From Pseudofrankia coriaricola (GTDB lineage: Bacteria; Actinomycetota; Actinomycetes; Frankiales; Frankiaceae): 64,000 bases of DNA. Shown piece after piece: positions 34,247 through 43,018 of the stretch. The stretch covers positions 51,780 to 115,779 of the forward strand of contig NZ_MBLO01000001.1 of assembly GCF_001854805.1 (NCBI RefSeq). Reading direction: 5' to 3'. The position numbers were made by a program, and so were the translations under genes. The notes beneath the pieces were generated by a model. It was given only the letters and a program-made list of their open reading frames with translations, was not told where the DNA came from and ran no database searches. Position 1 is the stretch's first letter. Each line of letters starts with the position of its first letter.

Positions 34247-35614
34247 TCAGCCGGCGTTGAAGCTGAACATCGGGACGTTGAAGCAGTTCTTGGTCATGTC
34301 GTCGGTCTGAGACGTCCAGCCGGCCTTGCCGGTCGGGGCCTTGTTGGTCCAGCGCACCACGTTCAGGCAGCCGGTGTGGGTCGTCGGCGGAGTCGGGACG
34401 ACCTTGAAGTCGTGCGGGATGAGCAGGCCGTTCGCGTTATAGGTCGTCGTGCTCATGTAGTTGTCGACGCACTTGCGGGTCAGGTCCGCTCCGCAGGACT
34501 TCATCGCGTCCGTCAGCCACATCGCCGAGATGTAGCCCTCGAACATCCACATGCTCATCTTGCTGACCCGGTCCGGGTAGTACTTCGCGATGGCGTCCCG
34601 GTACTTCTTGACCTCTGGGTCACTCACGTTGTTGTAGTTCTGGCTCTGGCTGATGGCGTACAGGTTGTTCAGGCACGTCGGCGTCAACAGGTAGGCCTCA
34701 CCAGCCGCGTCCGTCCAGCTCTGCGTGGTGGTGACCTTTGCCTTCAGCGGCATGTTCAGGGCCTGGATCGACTTGCACAGCGAGACGTTGGCATCGGCCG
34801 TCAGCGCGTCGAAGACGAGGTCGACGTTCTGGCGCTTCATGTCCAGCACGGCCGCGTCCCAGTTCTGCAGGCCGAGGTTGATCGACTCCTTGACGACCTT
34901 GTACCCCTCCTTCTGCAGGCCCGCCTCGATCGAGTCCGCGTACTGCTTGGACGGCCCGATCTCGAAGTACACGACCGCCGCCGTCTTGGCGCCGAGCTTC
35001 TCCTTGAACCAGCGGTAGTTCTCGGTGCCGGCGTACAGCTTGCCGTTGTAGCCCGGCGCCTTGCCGTCCCGCGGGTAGCCGAAGCCACCGTAGATCGAGT
35101 ACAGGTGCGGGTACTGGTAGTAGGCGGTTCCGGAGACCGGCTCGCCGCCGACGTCGGGGACGCCCTTCTGGCTGACGTACGGCGCGCCCGCGTAGTCGAA
35201 CGACGTCGTGCCGGCGAAGGCGAAGACCTTCTTGTCGTCGATCAGGTCGTGGACACAGGTGACGTTGCCGTCGCCGGTGCCCTTGTCGTCGCAGGGCTCG
35301 ACGGTGACCTTCCGGCCGTTGACCCCGCCGGCGTCGTTGAGCGCCTGGAAGTAGGCCTGCGCGCCGAACGTGGTCGCCGAGAAGGTGTCCGCGCCGAGGG
35401 GGCTGTTCGCGGCCGCCATCACGCCGACCTTGATGTCGGTCGGGGTGACGCCGGTGTCGGACGCCGTGTTGGCGGACGCCCCCTGCGTGGTGCCGCCGGT
35501 GGCGCCGGTGCCGCCGTTGTCGTCCCCGGCGTTGTGGACCCGGCTGCCGCAGGCGGTCAATGCCAGCGACGACAGCGCCACAGCGGCGATGAGCGCTCGG
35601 GCTCGGATGGACAT
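34247..35614 (-). CDS. Lipoprotein substrate-binding protein of the LivK/Type I PBP family
   Basis: About 455 residues. RARALIAAVALSSLALTACG is a lipoprotein signal with lipobox LTAC. A Gly/Thr/Asn linker follows, then a periplasmic-binding-protein type 1 fold (TPTDIKVGVMAAANSPLGAD, ALNDAGGVNGRKVTVEPCDD, WMFEGYISAMWLTDAMKSCG). These proteins capture branched amino acids, amides or aromatic acids outside the cell. The ATG at 35614 has AGGGGAG upstream. It is convergent with the ABC operon at 29485-33913, so expression is separate, but it is the obvious binding partner for the fused permease. Confidence 0.9.
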   Translation of the reverse strand: MSIRARALIAAVALSSLALTACGSRVHNAGDDNGGTGATGGTTQGASANTASDTGVTPTDIKVGVMAAANSPLGADTFSATTFGAQAYFQALNDAGGVNGRKVTVEPCDDKGTGDGNVTCVHDLIDDKKVFAFAGTTSFDYAGAPYVSQKGVPDVGGEPVSGTAYYQYPHLYSIYGGFGYPRDGKAPGYNGKLYAGTENYRWFKEKLGAKTAAVVYFEIGPSKQYADSIEAGLQKEGYKVVKESINLGLQNWDAAVLDMKRQNVDLVFDALTADANVSLCKSIQALNMPLKAKVTTTQSWTDAAGEAYLLTPTCLNNLYAISQSQNYNNVSDPEVKKYRDAIAKYYPDRVSKMSMWMFEGYISAMWLTDAMKSCGADLTRKCVDNYMSTTTYNANGLLIPHDFKVVPTPPTTHTGCLNVVRWTNKAPTGKAGWTSQTDDMTKNCFNVPMFSFNAG

Positions 35615-35758
35615 GCTCTCCCCTGGTGAGTTCCGTGACGCTGTCACGCTAATCCCGTGCCGACACCCCGCCGGCGCCAGCCAGTCGGGACGCGGCTCAC
35701 ACCTGCGCGGCGCGCGAGACATCTCGCGGGCTGGGCCAGGCCAGCCGGACTGGACCGC

Positions 35759-36634
35759 CTAGCGCAGTGGCAGCAGGCGCCGCCACCACGGCCGCCGAGC
35801 GCCGGAGGTCGAGGCGGGCGCGGGCGGGCCTGGCTCGGTGGACGTCTCGACGTCCTCGACGTCGCTGTCGTCGGCCTCCGCGGCAGCCGAGCCCGAATCC
35901 ACGATGAGCTCCGCCTCGGCCACCTCGGCCTCGGTGGCCGCCGCGGGCTCGGGCTCGGGCGTCGCCTCCACGGGCGGCGCGACCGGCTCCTCCGCGGGAG
36001 CCGCCGGCTCGGTGGCCGCTGGCTCGGCCGATGCCACGGGCTCCGGCTCGGGCGCCGCGGCTGGCACCGCGTCACCTGGCACCGCGTCAGCTGGCACCGC
36101 GTCAGCTGGCACCGCGTCAGTCTCGGTGACGGCCTGCTCCACGGGCTCGGCCTCGGCGACCGGCTCGGCGGCTTCCGCGACCGGCTCGGCGGCCGGTGTG
36201 GCCTCCTCGGCCGGCGGCGCGGCTGGCGCGATCTCGTCGTCGCCCGGAAGGCGGGCCGCCGGGATGCCGGGCACGTCGTCGGGTCCCTGACGCGCGGCCG
36301 GGATCTGCGAGACGTCGGCCGCCTCGCCGTCAGCGTCCGGGGCGGCCTCGGCGGCCGGGAGCGCGGCGACGATCTCCTCGGCCGCGGACGCGTCCGCGGG
36401 AGGCGCCTCGGCGGCCTGCCCGTTCGGAGCGGTCGCCGCGGCCTGCGCGACCCGGTTCAGGATCTTGCCGTCGGGGCCGACGATCCGTACCAGCCGTCCC
36501 TGGTCGGCGAGCTTGCGACACGCGTTGTTGACAGAGCTGCGGCTGGCGCCGATCGCCTCCGCGAGCCTGCCGTCGTCCAAACCGGCCGGGACCTCGGTCA
36601 GATGGCCGAGAATCCGGTCCGCAACAGTAGCCAC
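35759..36634 (-). CDS. Winged-helix protein with long acidic Pro/Ala tail and basic aromatic end
   Basis: A 291-residue protein. Residues 1-62 form a winged helix (MATVADRILGHLTEVPAGLD, DGRLAEAIGASRSSVNNACR, KLADQGRLVRIVGPDGKILN). Residues 70-275 are low-complexity acidic Pro/Ala/Glu sequence, with four 5-residue DAVPA-type repeats encoded by 15-bp DNA repeats near 36062-36120. The end ARRPWWRRLLPLR is strongly basic and aromatic and might bind DNA or membranes. Function is unknown; the layout suggests a nucleoid-associated or regulatory protein. It is downstream of the DUF5709 gene on the same strand. Confidence 0.7.
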   Translation of the reverse strand: MATVADRILGHLTEVPAGLDDGRLAEAIGASRSSVNNACRKLADQGRLVRIVGPDGKILNRVAQAAATAPNGQAAEAPPADASAAEEIVAALPAAEAAPDADGEAADVSQIPAARQGPDDVPGIPAARLPGDDEIAPAAPPAEEATPAAEPVAEAAEPVAEAEPVEQAVTETDAVPADAVPADAVPGDAVPAAAPEPEPVASAEPAATEPAAPAEEPVAPPVEATPEPEPAAATEAEVAEAELIVDSGSAAAEADDSDVEDVETSTEPGPPAPASTSGARRPWWRRLLPLR

Positions 36635-36933
36635 GAAGCGGACGCTATACGTTATCCGTGCCTCGCCGACAAGCGGGGTGGAACTGCCCGCGCGGCGTGC
36701 TCGTTCCGGCGCGCGCCGCCGACCCGTCGGCGCCCGTCAGCCCACGATTAGCTACTCTGCGTCACGAACCTGCGTCACGGACACTGACCTCTATGCGCCG
36801 ACGATCACGGAGGGGAAGGGTTCCACCCAGCGCACCGGCCGCCGCACGGTCACCGCCAGCGTCGCCTCGCGACTCACCGCCGGAGCCACCCCGCGGCGAT
36901 GCCGACACCAGGCGGTCGGTCAGTCCAGGTCGG

Positions 36934-37419
36934 TCAGTCCAGGTGGAGTGCGTCCTCCTCCGGGGCCAGCGGCCACGTCTCCCGATCACTGAGGTACTCC
37001 GTCCGGCGGCCGGTCAGCACGTCGCCGCCGGGGCCGCTCGCGTCGTCGGCCACCAGCCCGGTCAGCCGCGAGCCACTGCCGTCCTCACCGAATGGCGTGT
37101 TGATCCCCTCGACGTCGTCGTCGAGGACCAGGCCCGACTCGGAACGCTCCGCCTCCAGGTAAGGGTCGACGTCCGGGACCTCCTGGGCCAGCTGGTCGTC
37201 CAGCGAGGCCCCCGCCCGCCCCTCGGTGGCCGTCGGCCGATGCCGGGTCTCGGCGCTCGGCCGGTCCGGGGCGTCCCAGCTGTCGTCGAGAGGGTCGAGA
37301 CCCGCGTCCGTGTCACCCAGGTCGTCGCTGTCCAGGCTCTCCTCGACAGTCAACGGCACGTCGTCGAGAACGCCAGACGAGTCGAACGCGTCCCGCGCGT
37401 AGTCGGCGGGCTCGGTCAT
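36934..37419 (-). CDS. DUF5709 domain-containing protein
   Basis: A 161-residue, strongly acidic protein without membrane segments. SLDDQLAQEVPDVDPYLEAE and the DDASGPGGDVLTGRRTEYLS region are typical of DUF5709, a family known from actinobacteria with no assigned function. The ATG at 37419 follows GGGAGG. The spaces on both sides (36635-36933 and 37420-37698) show no gene; 36915-36942 contains a duplicated GGTCGGTCAGTCCA unit. Confidence 0.8.
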   Translation of the reverse strand: MTEPADYARDAFDSSGVLDDVPLTVEESLDSDDLGDTDAGLDPLDDSWDAPDRPSAETRHRPTATEGRAGASLDDQLAQEVPDVDPYLEAERSESGLVLDDDVEGINTPFGEDGSGSRLTGLVADDASGPGGDVLTGRRTEYLSDRETWPLAPEEDALHLD

Positions 37420-37698
37420 CGTTGCCTCCCGGTGGGTCTGGGTCGGGGCCCCGGTGGTGTTTCCCCCCGCTCACTCGGACGTCGCGCACTCGGGTGCTGC
37501 CTCGCCCGTTCCCGGCGTTGACCACAGTAATCGGCTTCCCACCGATTCCCAGCCCGAGGGCCGGGTTTCCAGCGCAACGGGCGGCCGTTATCGATGAACG
37601 GTTTGCTCTAGGGAGAGCCATGATCAGCGGTTACGGGCGTGGGGGGCGGGAAAGCCAAACGGAAAGGCCAAAGGCGACAGCCAAAACCAACGACGGTC

Positions 37699-38541
37699 TC
37701 AGGCCGCCGGCGCGCCCGCCTCGGGGGTGTCGGTCGTGGCCAGCATCCGCCGTCCCGCGTCCGGCTGCTCGTCGGCCGCGGCCGGGTCCTCGCCGCGCGG
37801 CCGCGCGGCCGCGTCCTCGGCTGGCTCGGCCTCCAGCAGGAGGCGCCCGTCGGAGAGGACGGCGACGCGGTCGGCCACCGCGGACGCCTCACCCGCCGAC
37901 CTGGTCGCGTACAGCAGCGTGATCCCGAGCTGGCGGTGCAACGCGCGCAGGTCGTCGGCCAGCCGGACGCGCAGGTCCTCGTCGTCCACCGTGCCGAGCG
38001 GTTCGTCGAGCACCAGCACCCGCGGGCGCAGCACGAGCGCCCTGGCGATCGCCACCCGCTGCTGGTGAGCCGGGGACAGCTGCGGCGGCCGGCGGCGAGC
38101 GTAGTCACCCATCCGCACGAGCTCCAGCGCCTCCCGAACGCGCCGAGCCGCGACCGCCTGGCCCGACGGGGTGGCGAGCGCGCGGGCGCGCGACCCGAGG
38201 GCGCCGCCCCGCAGGCCGAAGGCGACGTTCGCGGCGACGTCGAGGAACGGGAAGAGGCTGTAGCGCCCGAACACGGCGGCGACGTGCCGGCGCGCGGCCG
38301 GCAGGTCGGCCGCTTCGGCCCCGCCGAGCAGCACGTGGCCCTCGCTCGGGGCACAGAGCCCGGCGACCAGACGCAGCACGGTCGTCTTGCCGGCCCCGGC
38401 AGGGCCGACCAGGGCGAGCGACGCGCCGGGGGCGACGGTGAGGTCGACGCCGGACACCGCCGCGGCCGAGGCCCCGGGATGGTGATGCGTCAGCCCGATC
38501 AGTTGGACCTCACCGGCGTGCCGGCCCATGCCCTGCGCCAT
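37699..38541 (-). CDS. Degenerate ABC-type ATPase (orphan)
   Basis: A PotA/CysA-like ABC ATPase domain of about 280 residues. Walker A (GPAGAGKTT) and Walker B (VLVLDEPLG) are intact. Other motifs are not: the Q-loop reads VFGRYSLFPFLDV where VFQ is usual, the signature is LSPAHQQR rather than LSGGQQQR, and the H-loop reads YATRSAGEA where YVTHDQxEA is expected. Loss of Gln and His should impair ATP hydrolysis. No permease or binding protein lies nearby. The ATG at 38541 has a GGGGGTGAG site; a TTG at 38595 is a weaker alternative. The C-terminal 35 residues are Ala/Asp-rich. Confidence 0.8.
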   Translation of the reverse strand: MAQGMGRHAGEVQLIGLTHHHPGASAAAVSGVDLTVAPGASLALVGPAGAGKTTVLRLVAGLCAPSEGHVLLGGAEAADLPAARRHVAAVFGRYSLFPFLDVAANVAFGLRGGALGSRARALATPSGQAVAARRVREALELVRMGDYARRRPPQLSPAHQQRVAIARALVLRPRVLVLDEPLGTVDDEDLRVRLADDLRALHRQLGITLLYATRSAGEASAVADRVAVLSDGRLLLEAEPAEDAAARPRGEDPAAADEQPDAGRRMLATTDTPEAGAPAA

Positions 38542-38684
38542 TCTCACCCCCAGGGTCCCCGCGACATCCGCCCGAACTGTAGCGAAGTCGGCCAAGGTGC
38601 CGGATCGTAGCGCCCCGCCGAGCGGGCACGGTGATCAACCGTCGACGGCTTCATGCGGGCCGACAGGCCCCGGCGCCTGGCCGG

Positions 38685-39287
38685 CTACGAATGCAGCCAG
38701 TGGCCGATGGGCCCCGGCGTGTTGCGCACGATCCAGAAGGCGATGACCAGCACCGGGATCGCCCTGTACAGCGCCGGGGGCATCCGCGGCAGCCGGACCC
38801 GCAGCCCCAGGAGCCGGGCCATGGTGACCGTCCAGCCGACCACGAGGCAGGGCGCGGCCGCGATCAGCAGGATGTTGTAGTTCGCCGCGTGGCCGAGGTG
38901 GCCGTGCAGCAGCTGGTGCAGTCCGCGCATCGACCCGCAGCCGGGGCAGTCCAGGCCTGTCACCAGCCTGAACGGGCAGGTTGGGTAGTGGCCCGGCTCG
39001 GCCGGGTCGACAAAATAGATCATCGTCGAGCCCGCCACCGCGAGCGCCGCGACACCCAGGTAGCCCCCGAGCCGCGCGCGCCGCGACCAGCGGCGCACCG
39101 GCCACCCCGGCAAGGCGCCGGCGCCGCCATGGCCCGGGACGGGTGCCGCGGTGCCAGCGGGCTGAGCCAGCTGGTCCGGCTGGGTCTGTCCGACTGGTGC
39201 GGACTGCACAGGCGGCACAGGCACAGGCGGCACAGACAGGACAGGCGGCGCGGCCGCCGAGGGGCCAGGCTGGTCCGCCAGACTCAT
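38685..39287 (-). CDS. DUF2752 membrane protein
   Basis: About 200 residues. A Pro/Gln-rich cytoplasmic N-terminus (to about 65) is followed by three hydrophobic segments (GGYLGVAALAVAGSTMIYFV, NILLIAAAPCLVVGWTVTMA, IPVLVIAFWIV). Between them is the family signature CPFRLVTGLDCPGCGSMRGL, followed by HQLLHGHLGHAANYN, with a conserved Cys pair. The role of DUF2752 is unknown; the Cys motif suggests metal or redox chemistry at the membrane. Divergent from the agmatinase-family gene, with only 37 bp between the starts. Confidence 0.85.
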   Translation of the reverse strand: MSLADQPGPSAAAPPVLSVPPVPVPPVQSAPVGQTQPDQLAQPAGTAAPVPGHGGAGALPGWPVRRWSRRARLGGYLGVAALAVAGSTMIYFVDPAEPGHYPTCPFRLVTGLDCPGCGSMRGLHQLLHGHLGHAANYNILLIAAAPCLVVGWTVTMARLLGLRVRLPRMPPALYRAIPVLVIAFWIVRNTPGPIGHWLHS

Positions 39288-39324
39288 ACTGACCAGCGTA
39301 GACGGCGACGGAGAGGACGGGGAC

Positions 39325-40395
39325 GTGACGGACGGGGCCGAAGAGGCATTCGGGGCCGCGGGCAGGCCAGTGCCGCCCTACGCGGCGCGGGAGGCCGCCG
39401 CGGGCAATCCCGAGGGGCCTGGCTACGCCGGTCTCGCCACGTTCTGCGGCCGGCCGTGGCTGGAGTCCGAGGCGGAGCTGCTCGCCCGCCGCCCAGACGT
39501 CGCCGTCGTCGGCGCCCCCTTCGACATCGCCACAACGCATCGGCCGGGCGCCAGGTTCGGCCCGCGCGCGCTGCGTGCCGCGGCCTACGACCCCGGCACC
39601 TACCACCTCGACCTCGGCATCGAGATCTTCGAGTGGCTCGACGTGGTGGACGCGGGCGACGCGCACTGCCCGCATGGACTGACCGAGGCATCCCACGCCA
39701 ACATTCGCGCGAAGGTCCACGAGGTCGCCCGGGCCGGCATCTTCCCGCTGGTGCTCGGCGGCGACCACTCGATCACCTGGCCGGCGGCGACGGCCGTCGC
39801 GGAGGCGGTCGGCTGGGGTGAGGTCGGCCTGCTGCACTTCGACGCACACGCCGACACGGCCGACATCATCGACGGCAACCTGGCCTCGCACGGCACCCCG
39901 ATGCGCCGGCTGATCGAATCCGGCGCGGTCCGCGGCCGCAACTTCGTCCAGGTCGGGCTGCGCGGCTACTGGCCGCCGCCGGACGTCTTCGCCTGGATGC
40001 GCGACAACGGCCTGCGCTGGCACCTGATGCACGAGGTCTGGGACCGCGGCTCACGCGCCGTCATCGCCGACGCGATCGCCGAGGCGGTCGACGGCTGCAA
40101 GGCGCTGTACCTTTCGGTCGACATCGACGTCCTCGACCCCGGGTTCGCGCCCGGCACCGGCACTCCGGAGCCCGGCGGGATGAACCCGGCCGACCTGCTG
40201 CGGGCCGTCCGCCAGATCGCCCTGGACACGCCGCTCGTCGCCGCCGACATCGTCGAGGTCTCCCCGCCCTTCGACCACGCCGAAACCACCGTCAACAGCG
40301 CACACCGCGTCGCGATGGAGGTTTTCGCCGCCCTCGCCCACCGCCGCCGCACCGCCGCCGGGGGCATGCCGGACCTGCCCGGAACCGCCCCCTAA
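39325..40395 (+). CDS. Agmatinase / ureohydrolase family protein
   Basis: A 356-residue binuclear manganese ureohydrolase. Metal motifs are all present: LGGDHSITWP, HFDAHADTAD and LSVDIDVLDPGFAPG, with the substrate loop in ASHGTPMRRL. These enzymes hydrolyse guanidino compounds (agmatine, guanidinobutyrate, formimidoylglutamate) to urea or formamide plus an amine. The long N-terminus (to about 50) is common in actinobacterial agmatinases. The exact substrate is not determined by sequence. The GTG start lies 37 bp from the DUF2752 start. Confidence 0.88.
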   Translation: MTDGAEEAFGAAGRPVPPYAAREAAAGNPEGPGYAGLATFCGRPWLESEAELLARRPDVAVVGAPFDIATTHRPGARFGPRALRAAAYDPGTYHLDLGIEIFEWLDVVDAGDAHCPHGLTEASHANIRAKVHEVARAGIFPLVLGGDHSITWPAATAVAEAVGWGEVGLLHFDAHADTADIIDGNLASHGTPMRRLIESGAVRGRNFVQVGLRGYWPPPDVFAWMRDNGLRWHLMHEVWDRGSRAVIADAIAEAVDGCKALYLSVDIDVLDPGFAPGTGTPEPGGMNPADLLRAVRQIALDTPLVAADIVEVSPPFDHAETTVNSAHRVAMEVFAALAHRRRTAAGGMPDLPGTAP

Positions 40396-40570
40396 CCCGT
40401 GACCGGCAACGTTCGCCCATGCCCGCGTGCGGCCGCGCGCTCATACTGTCCGACGTCACGGGGAATCGTGTCAGAGGTCAGAGCCACGACTAGCACCGTT
40501 TCGTAGCCCTGACGTCTGACAGGACGTCCGGATCCCCAGGTGCTGCGGGGGCGACGCGCGTGAGGCGCGG

Positions 40571-41530
40571 TTAGCCGGGCGGCGGGGATGGTGGGCGGCC
40601 GAGGGCGTAGCAGGTGATGGCCGCGGTGGCGGCGACGTTGAGGGAGTCGACACCGGCGGCCATCGGGATGCGTATCCGGTGGCTGGCGGCTGCCTGCGCG
40701 GCGGCGGAGAGGCCCTCGCCCTCGGTGCCGAGCAGGACGGCGACGCGGGCGTCGGGCGCGAGGCGCAGCGCCGAGAGGTCGGTGGCGTCGGAGGCCGGGG
40801 TTAGGGCGAGCAGCTCGAAGCCGCGCTCCGTGAGCGTGCCCAGGCTCGCCGGCCAGGGGTCGAGGCGGGCATAGGGCACCGCGAAGACCTCGCCCATCGA
40901 GACCCGCACCGACCGCCGGTACAACGGGTCGGCGCAGCGCGGGCTGAGCAGCACGGCGTCCATCCCGAGACCGGCGGCCGATCGGAAGACCGCCCCCAGG
41001 TTGGTGTGCGAGACCAGGTCCTCGAGGACAAGAACACGCAGTGCCCACGAAAGCAACTCGGCGGCGTCACGGGCAGGATGACGCGCCATCGCGGCCAGCG
41101 CGCCGCGATGCACCTCGAAGCCGGTGATCTCGGCGAGCACCTCCGGCCCGGCGAGGTAGACGGGAACGTCCGGGCCGATCTCGGCGGGGACGGCGTCGAG
41201 CCGAGCCGGCGACACCAGGACCGACCGTGGCTGGTAGCCGGCGCGCAGCGCCCGCCGGATCACCCGTTCGCCCTCGGCGATGAACATTCCCTCCGCTGGC
41301 TCCCTGAGGCGGCGCAGGGCGACGTCGGTGAGGGCGACGTAGTCCGCCACGCGCGGGTCGGCCGGGTCGTCGATCGGCACGATCGCCAACGCCGCCGGAC
41401 CCGCCGGGGCTGATGGGGCGACCGGAGCCGTCGAGGCGACCGGTTCGGGCGGGGCTGACGGGGTGGCCGGGACGGTCGACGTTGACGGGCTCGGCGGAGT
41501 GGCCGGCCGCCGCGGATTGCTTGCCGTCAT
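40571..41530 (-). CDS. SPOUT-family RNA 2'-O-methyltransferase (TrmH/SpoU)
   Basis: A 319-residue protein with a low-complexity Pro/Ser/Ala N-terminus (to about 48), a substrate-binding domain (DVALRRLREPAEGMFIAEGE), and a knotted methyltransferase domain with the three SpoU motifs: HTNLGAVFRSAAGLGMDAVL, LLGTEGEGLS and IPMAAGVDSLNVAATAAITC. It probably methylates a ribose in 23S rRNA or tRNA using AdoMet. It ends convergent with the agmatinase-family gene (175 bp between) and is divergent from the amidohydrolase gene at 41566. Confidence 0.92.
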   Translation of the reverse strand: MTASNPRRPATPPSPSTSTVPATPSAPPEPVASTAPVAPSAPAGPAALAIVPIDDPADPRVADYVALTDVALRRLREPAEGMFIAEGERVIRRALRAGYQPRSVLVSPARLDAVPAEIGPDVPVYLAGPEVLAEITGFEVHRGALAAMARHPARDAAELLSWALRVLVLEDLVSHTNLGAVFRSAAGLGMDAVLLSPRCADPLYRRSVRVSMGEVFAVPYARLDPWPASLGTLTERGFELLALTPASDATDLSALRLAPDARVAVLLGTEGEGLSAAAQAAASHRIRIPMAAGVDSLNVAATAAITCYALGRPPSPPPG

Positions 41531-41565
41531 ATGGACGTAACCCCAGGCCAGCAGAATCGGCCCTC

Positions 41566-43008
41566 ATGACCGCGCACCCGGACTCCCCCTCGCCTGCCAC
41601 CCCGAACGGCCAGCCGGCCGACCTGCTGGTGGCCGGAGCCGAGCTGGTCGCGACCGTCGACACCGAGCGCCGCGAGCTGCCCGGCGGCTGGGTGGCGATC
41701 ACCGACGGGCTGGTGAGCGGCGTCGGCGCGGCCGGTGACGAGCCGCCGGCGAGGCGCGTGCTGCGCGCCGACGGCTGCCTGGTTACCCCGGGGCTGGTCA
41801 ACACCCATCATCACATCTACCAGAACCTCACCAGGGCCTTCGCCCCCTCACTGCACGGCACGCTCTTCCAGTGGCTGACCACGCTGTACCCGCTCTGGTC
41901 GCGCCTGGACGAGGAGGCGGTGCATGTCTCGGCGTATATCGGGCTCACCGAGCTCGCCCTCGGTGGCTGCACGACAACCACGGACCACCTCTACGTGCAC
42001 CCGAAGGGCGGCGGTGACCTGATCTCGGCGGAGATCGCCGCCGCCCGCGAGCTCGGCATGCGCTTCCACCCGACGCGCGGCTCGATGTCGCTGTCGAAGA
42101 AGGACGGCGGGCTGCCGCCGGACTCCGTCGTCCAGGACGCGGACGAGATCCTCGCCGAGTCGGCCCGGCTGGTCGCCGCGCATCACGACCCGGCGCACGG
42201 CGCGATGGTGCGGATCGCGCTCGCCCCCTGCTCACCGTTCTCGGTGAGCCCCGAGCTGATGAAGGCCACGGCCGAGCTGGCGGAGCGGCTGGACGTCCGG
42301 CTGCACACCCACCTGGCCGAGGACCCGGAGGAGGACGAGTACTGCCTCTCGGTCTATGGCCGCCGGCCCATCGACCACTTCGCCGAGGTCGGCTGGGGTA
42401 GCGACCGGTCCTGGGTCGCGCACTGCGTCTGCCCGAACGAGGAGGAGGTCGCCCGGCTGGGCGCGTGGGGCACCGGGGTGGCGCACTGCCCGAGCAGCAA
42501 CATGATCCTCGGTGGTGGCCTGGCGCCGGTCCGCGAGTTCCGCGCCGCCGGCGTACCGGTGGGCCTGGGGTGTGACGGGTCGAGCTCGGCGGACTCGGCG
42601 TCGCTCTGGATGGAGGCGCGTAACGCGATGCTGCTCGGCCGGCTGCGGCACGGCGCGGCGTCGATGTCCGCCAGGGACGCGCTCGAGATCGCGACGAGAG
42701 GCGGCGCGGGCTGCCTGGGGCGGGTCGGCGAGATCGGCGAGCTGTCGGTCGGCGCGGTCGGTGATCTGGTCGTCTGGCCGCTGACGGGTGTCGCGTTCGC
42801 CGGCGCCCTGTCGGACCCGATCGAGGCGTGGCTGCGCTGCGGGCCGGTCGCCGCCCGGCACACGGTCGTCGCCGGACGCCTCGTCGTCGAGGATGGTGCG
42901 CCGACCCATCCGGCGCTCGACGAGATGCTGGCCCGCCACCGCACCATTGCCACCGGCATCCAGTCCGCCGTCGAGGACGTGGGCCCGGTCCCGGCGTCGC
43001 AGGCGTGA
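41566..43008 (+). CDS. 8-oxoguanine deaminase-type amidohydrolase
   Basis: About 480 residues in the amidohydrolase superfamily. Metal ligands: THHHIYQNLTRAFAPSLHGT (H-x-H), THLAEDPEED, HCVCPNEEEV and the Asp in LGCDGSSSADSAS. The NLTRAFAP/LFQWLTTLYPLW pattern is that of 8-oxoguanine deaminase and hydroxyatrazine-type hydrolases. It would feed oxidised guanine into urate-level catabolism. It is followed after ten bases by adenosine deaminase, so the two form a purine salvage/degradation pair that fits with the 51-64 kb cluster. The ATG at 41566 is preferred; the frame starting at 41413 overlaps the divergent gene. Confidence 0.88.
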   Translation: MTAHPDSPSPATPNGQPADLLVAGAELVATVDTERRELPGGWVAITDGLVSGVGAAGDEPPARRVLRADGCLVTPGLVNTHHHIYQNLTRAFAPSLHGTLFQWLTTLYPLWSRLDEEAVHVSAYIGLTELALGGCTTTTDHLYVHPKGGGDLISAEIAAARELGMRFHPTRGSMSLSKKDGGLPPDSVVQDADEILAESARLVAAHHDPAHGAMVRIALAPCSPFSVSPELMKATAELAERLDVRLHTHLAEDPEEDEYCLSVYGRRPIDHFAEVGWGSDRSWVAHCVCPNEEEVARLGAWGTGVAHCPSSNMILGGGLAPVREFRAAGVPVGLGCDGSSSADSASLWMEARNAMLLGRLRHGAASMSARDALEIATRGGAGCLGRVGEIGELSVGAVGDLVVWPLTGVAFAGALSDPIEAWLRCGPVAARHTVVAGRLVVEDGAPTHPALDEMLARHRTIATGIQSAVEDVGPVPASQA

Positions 43009-43018
43009 AGATGGCGGC

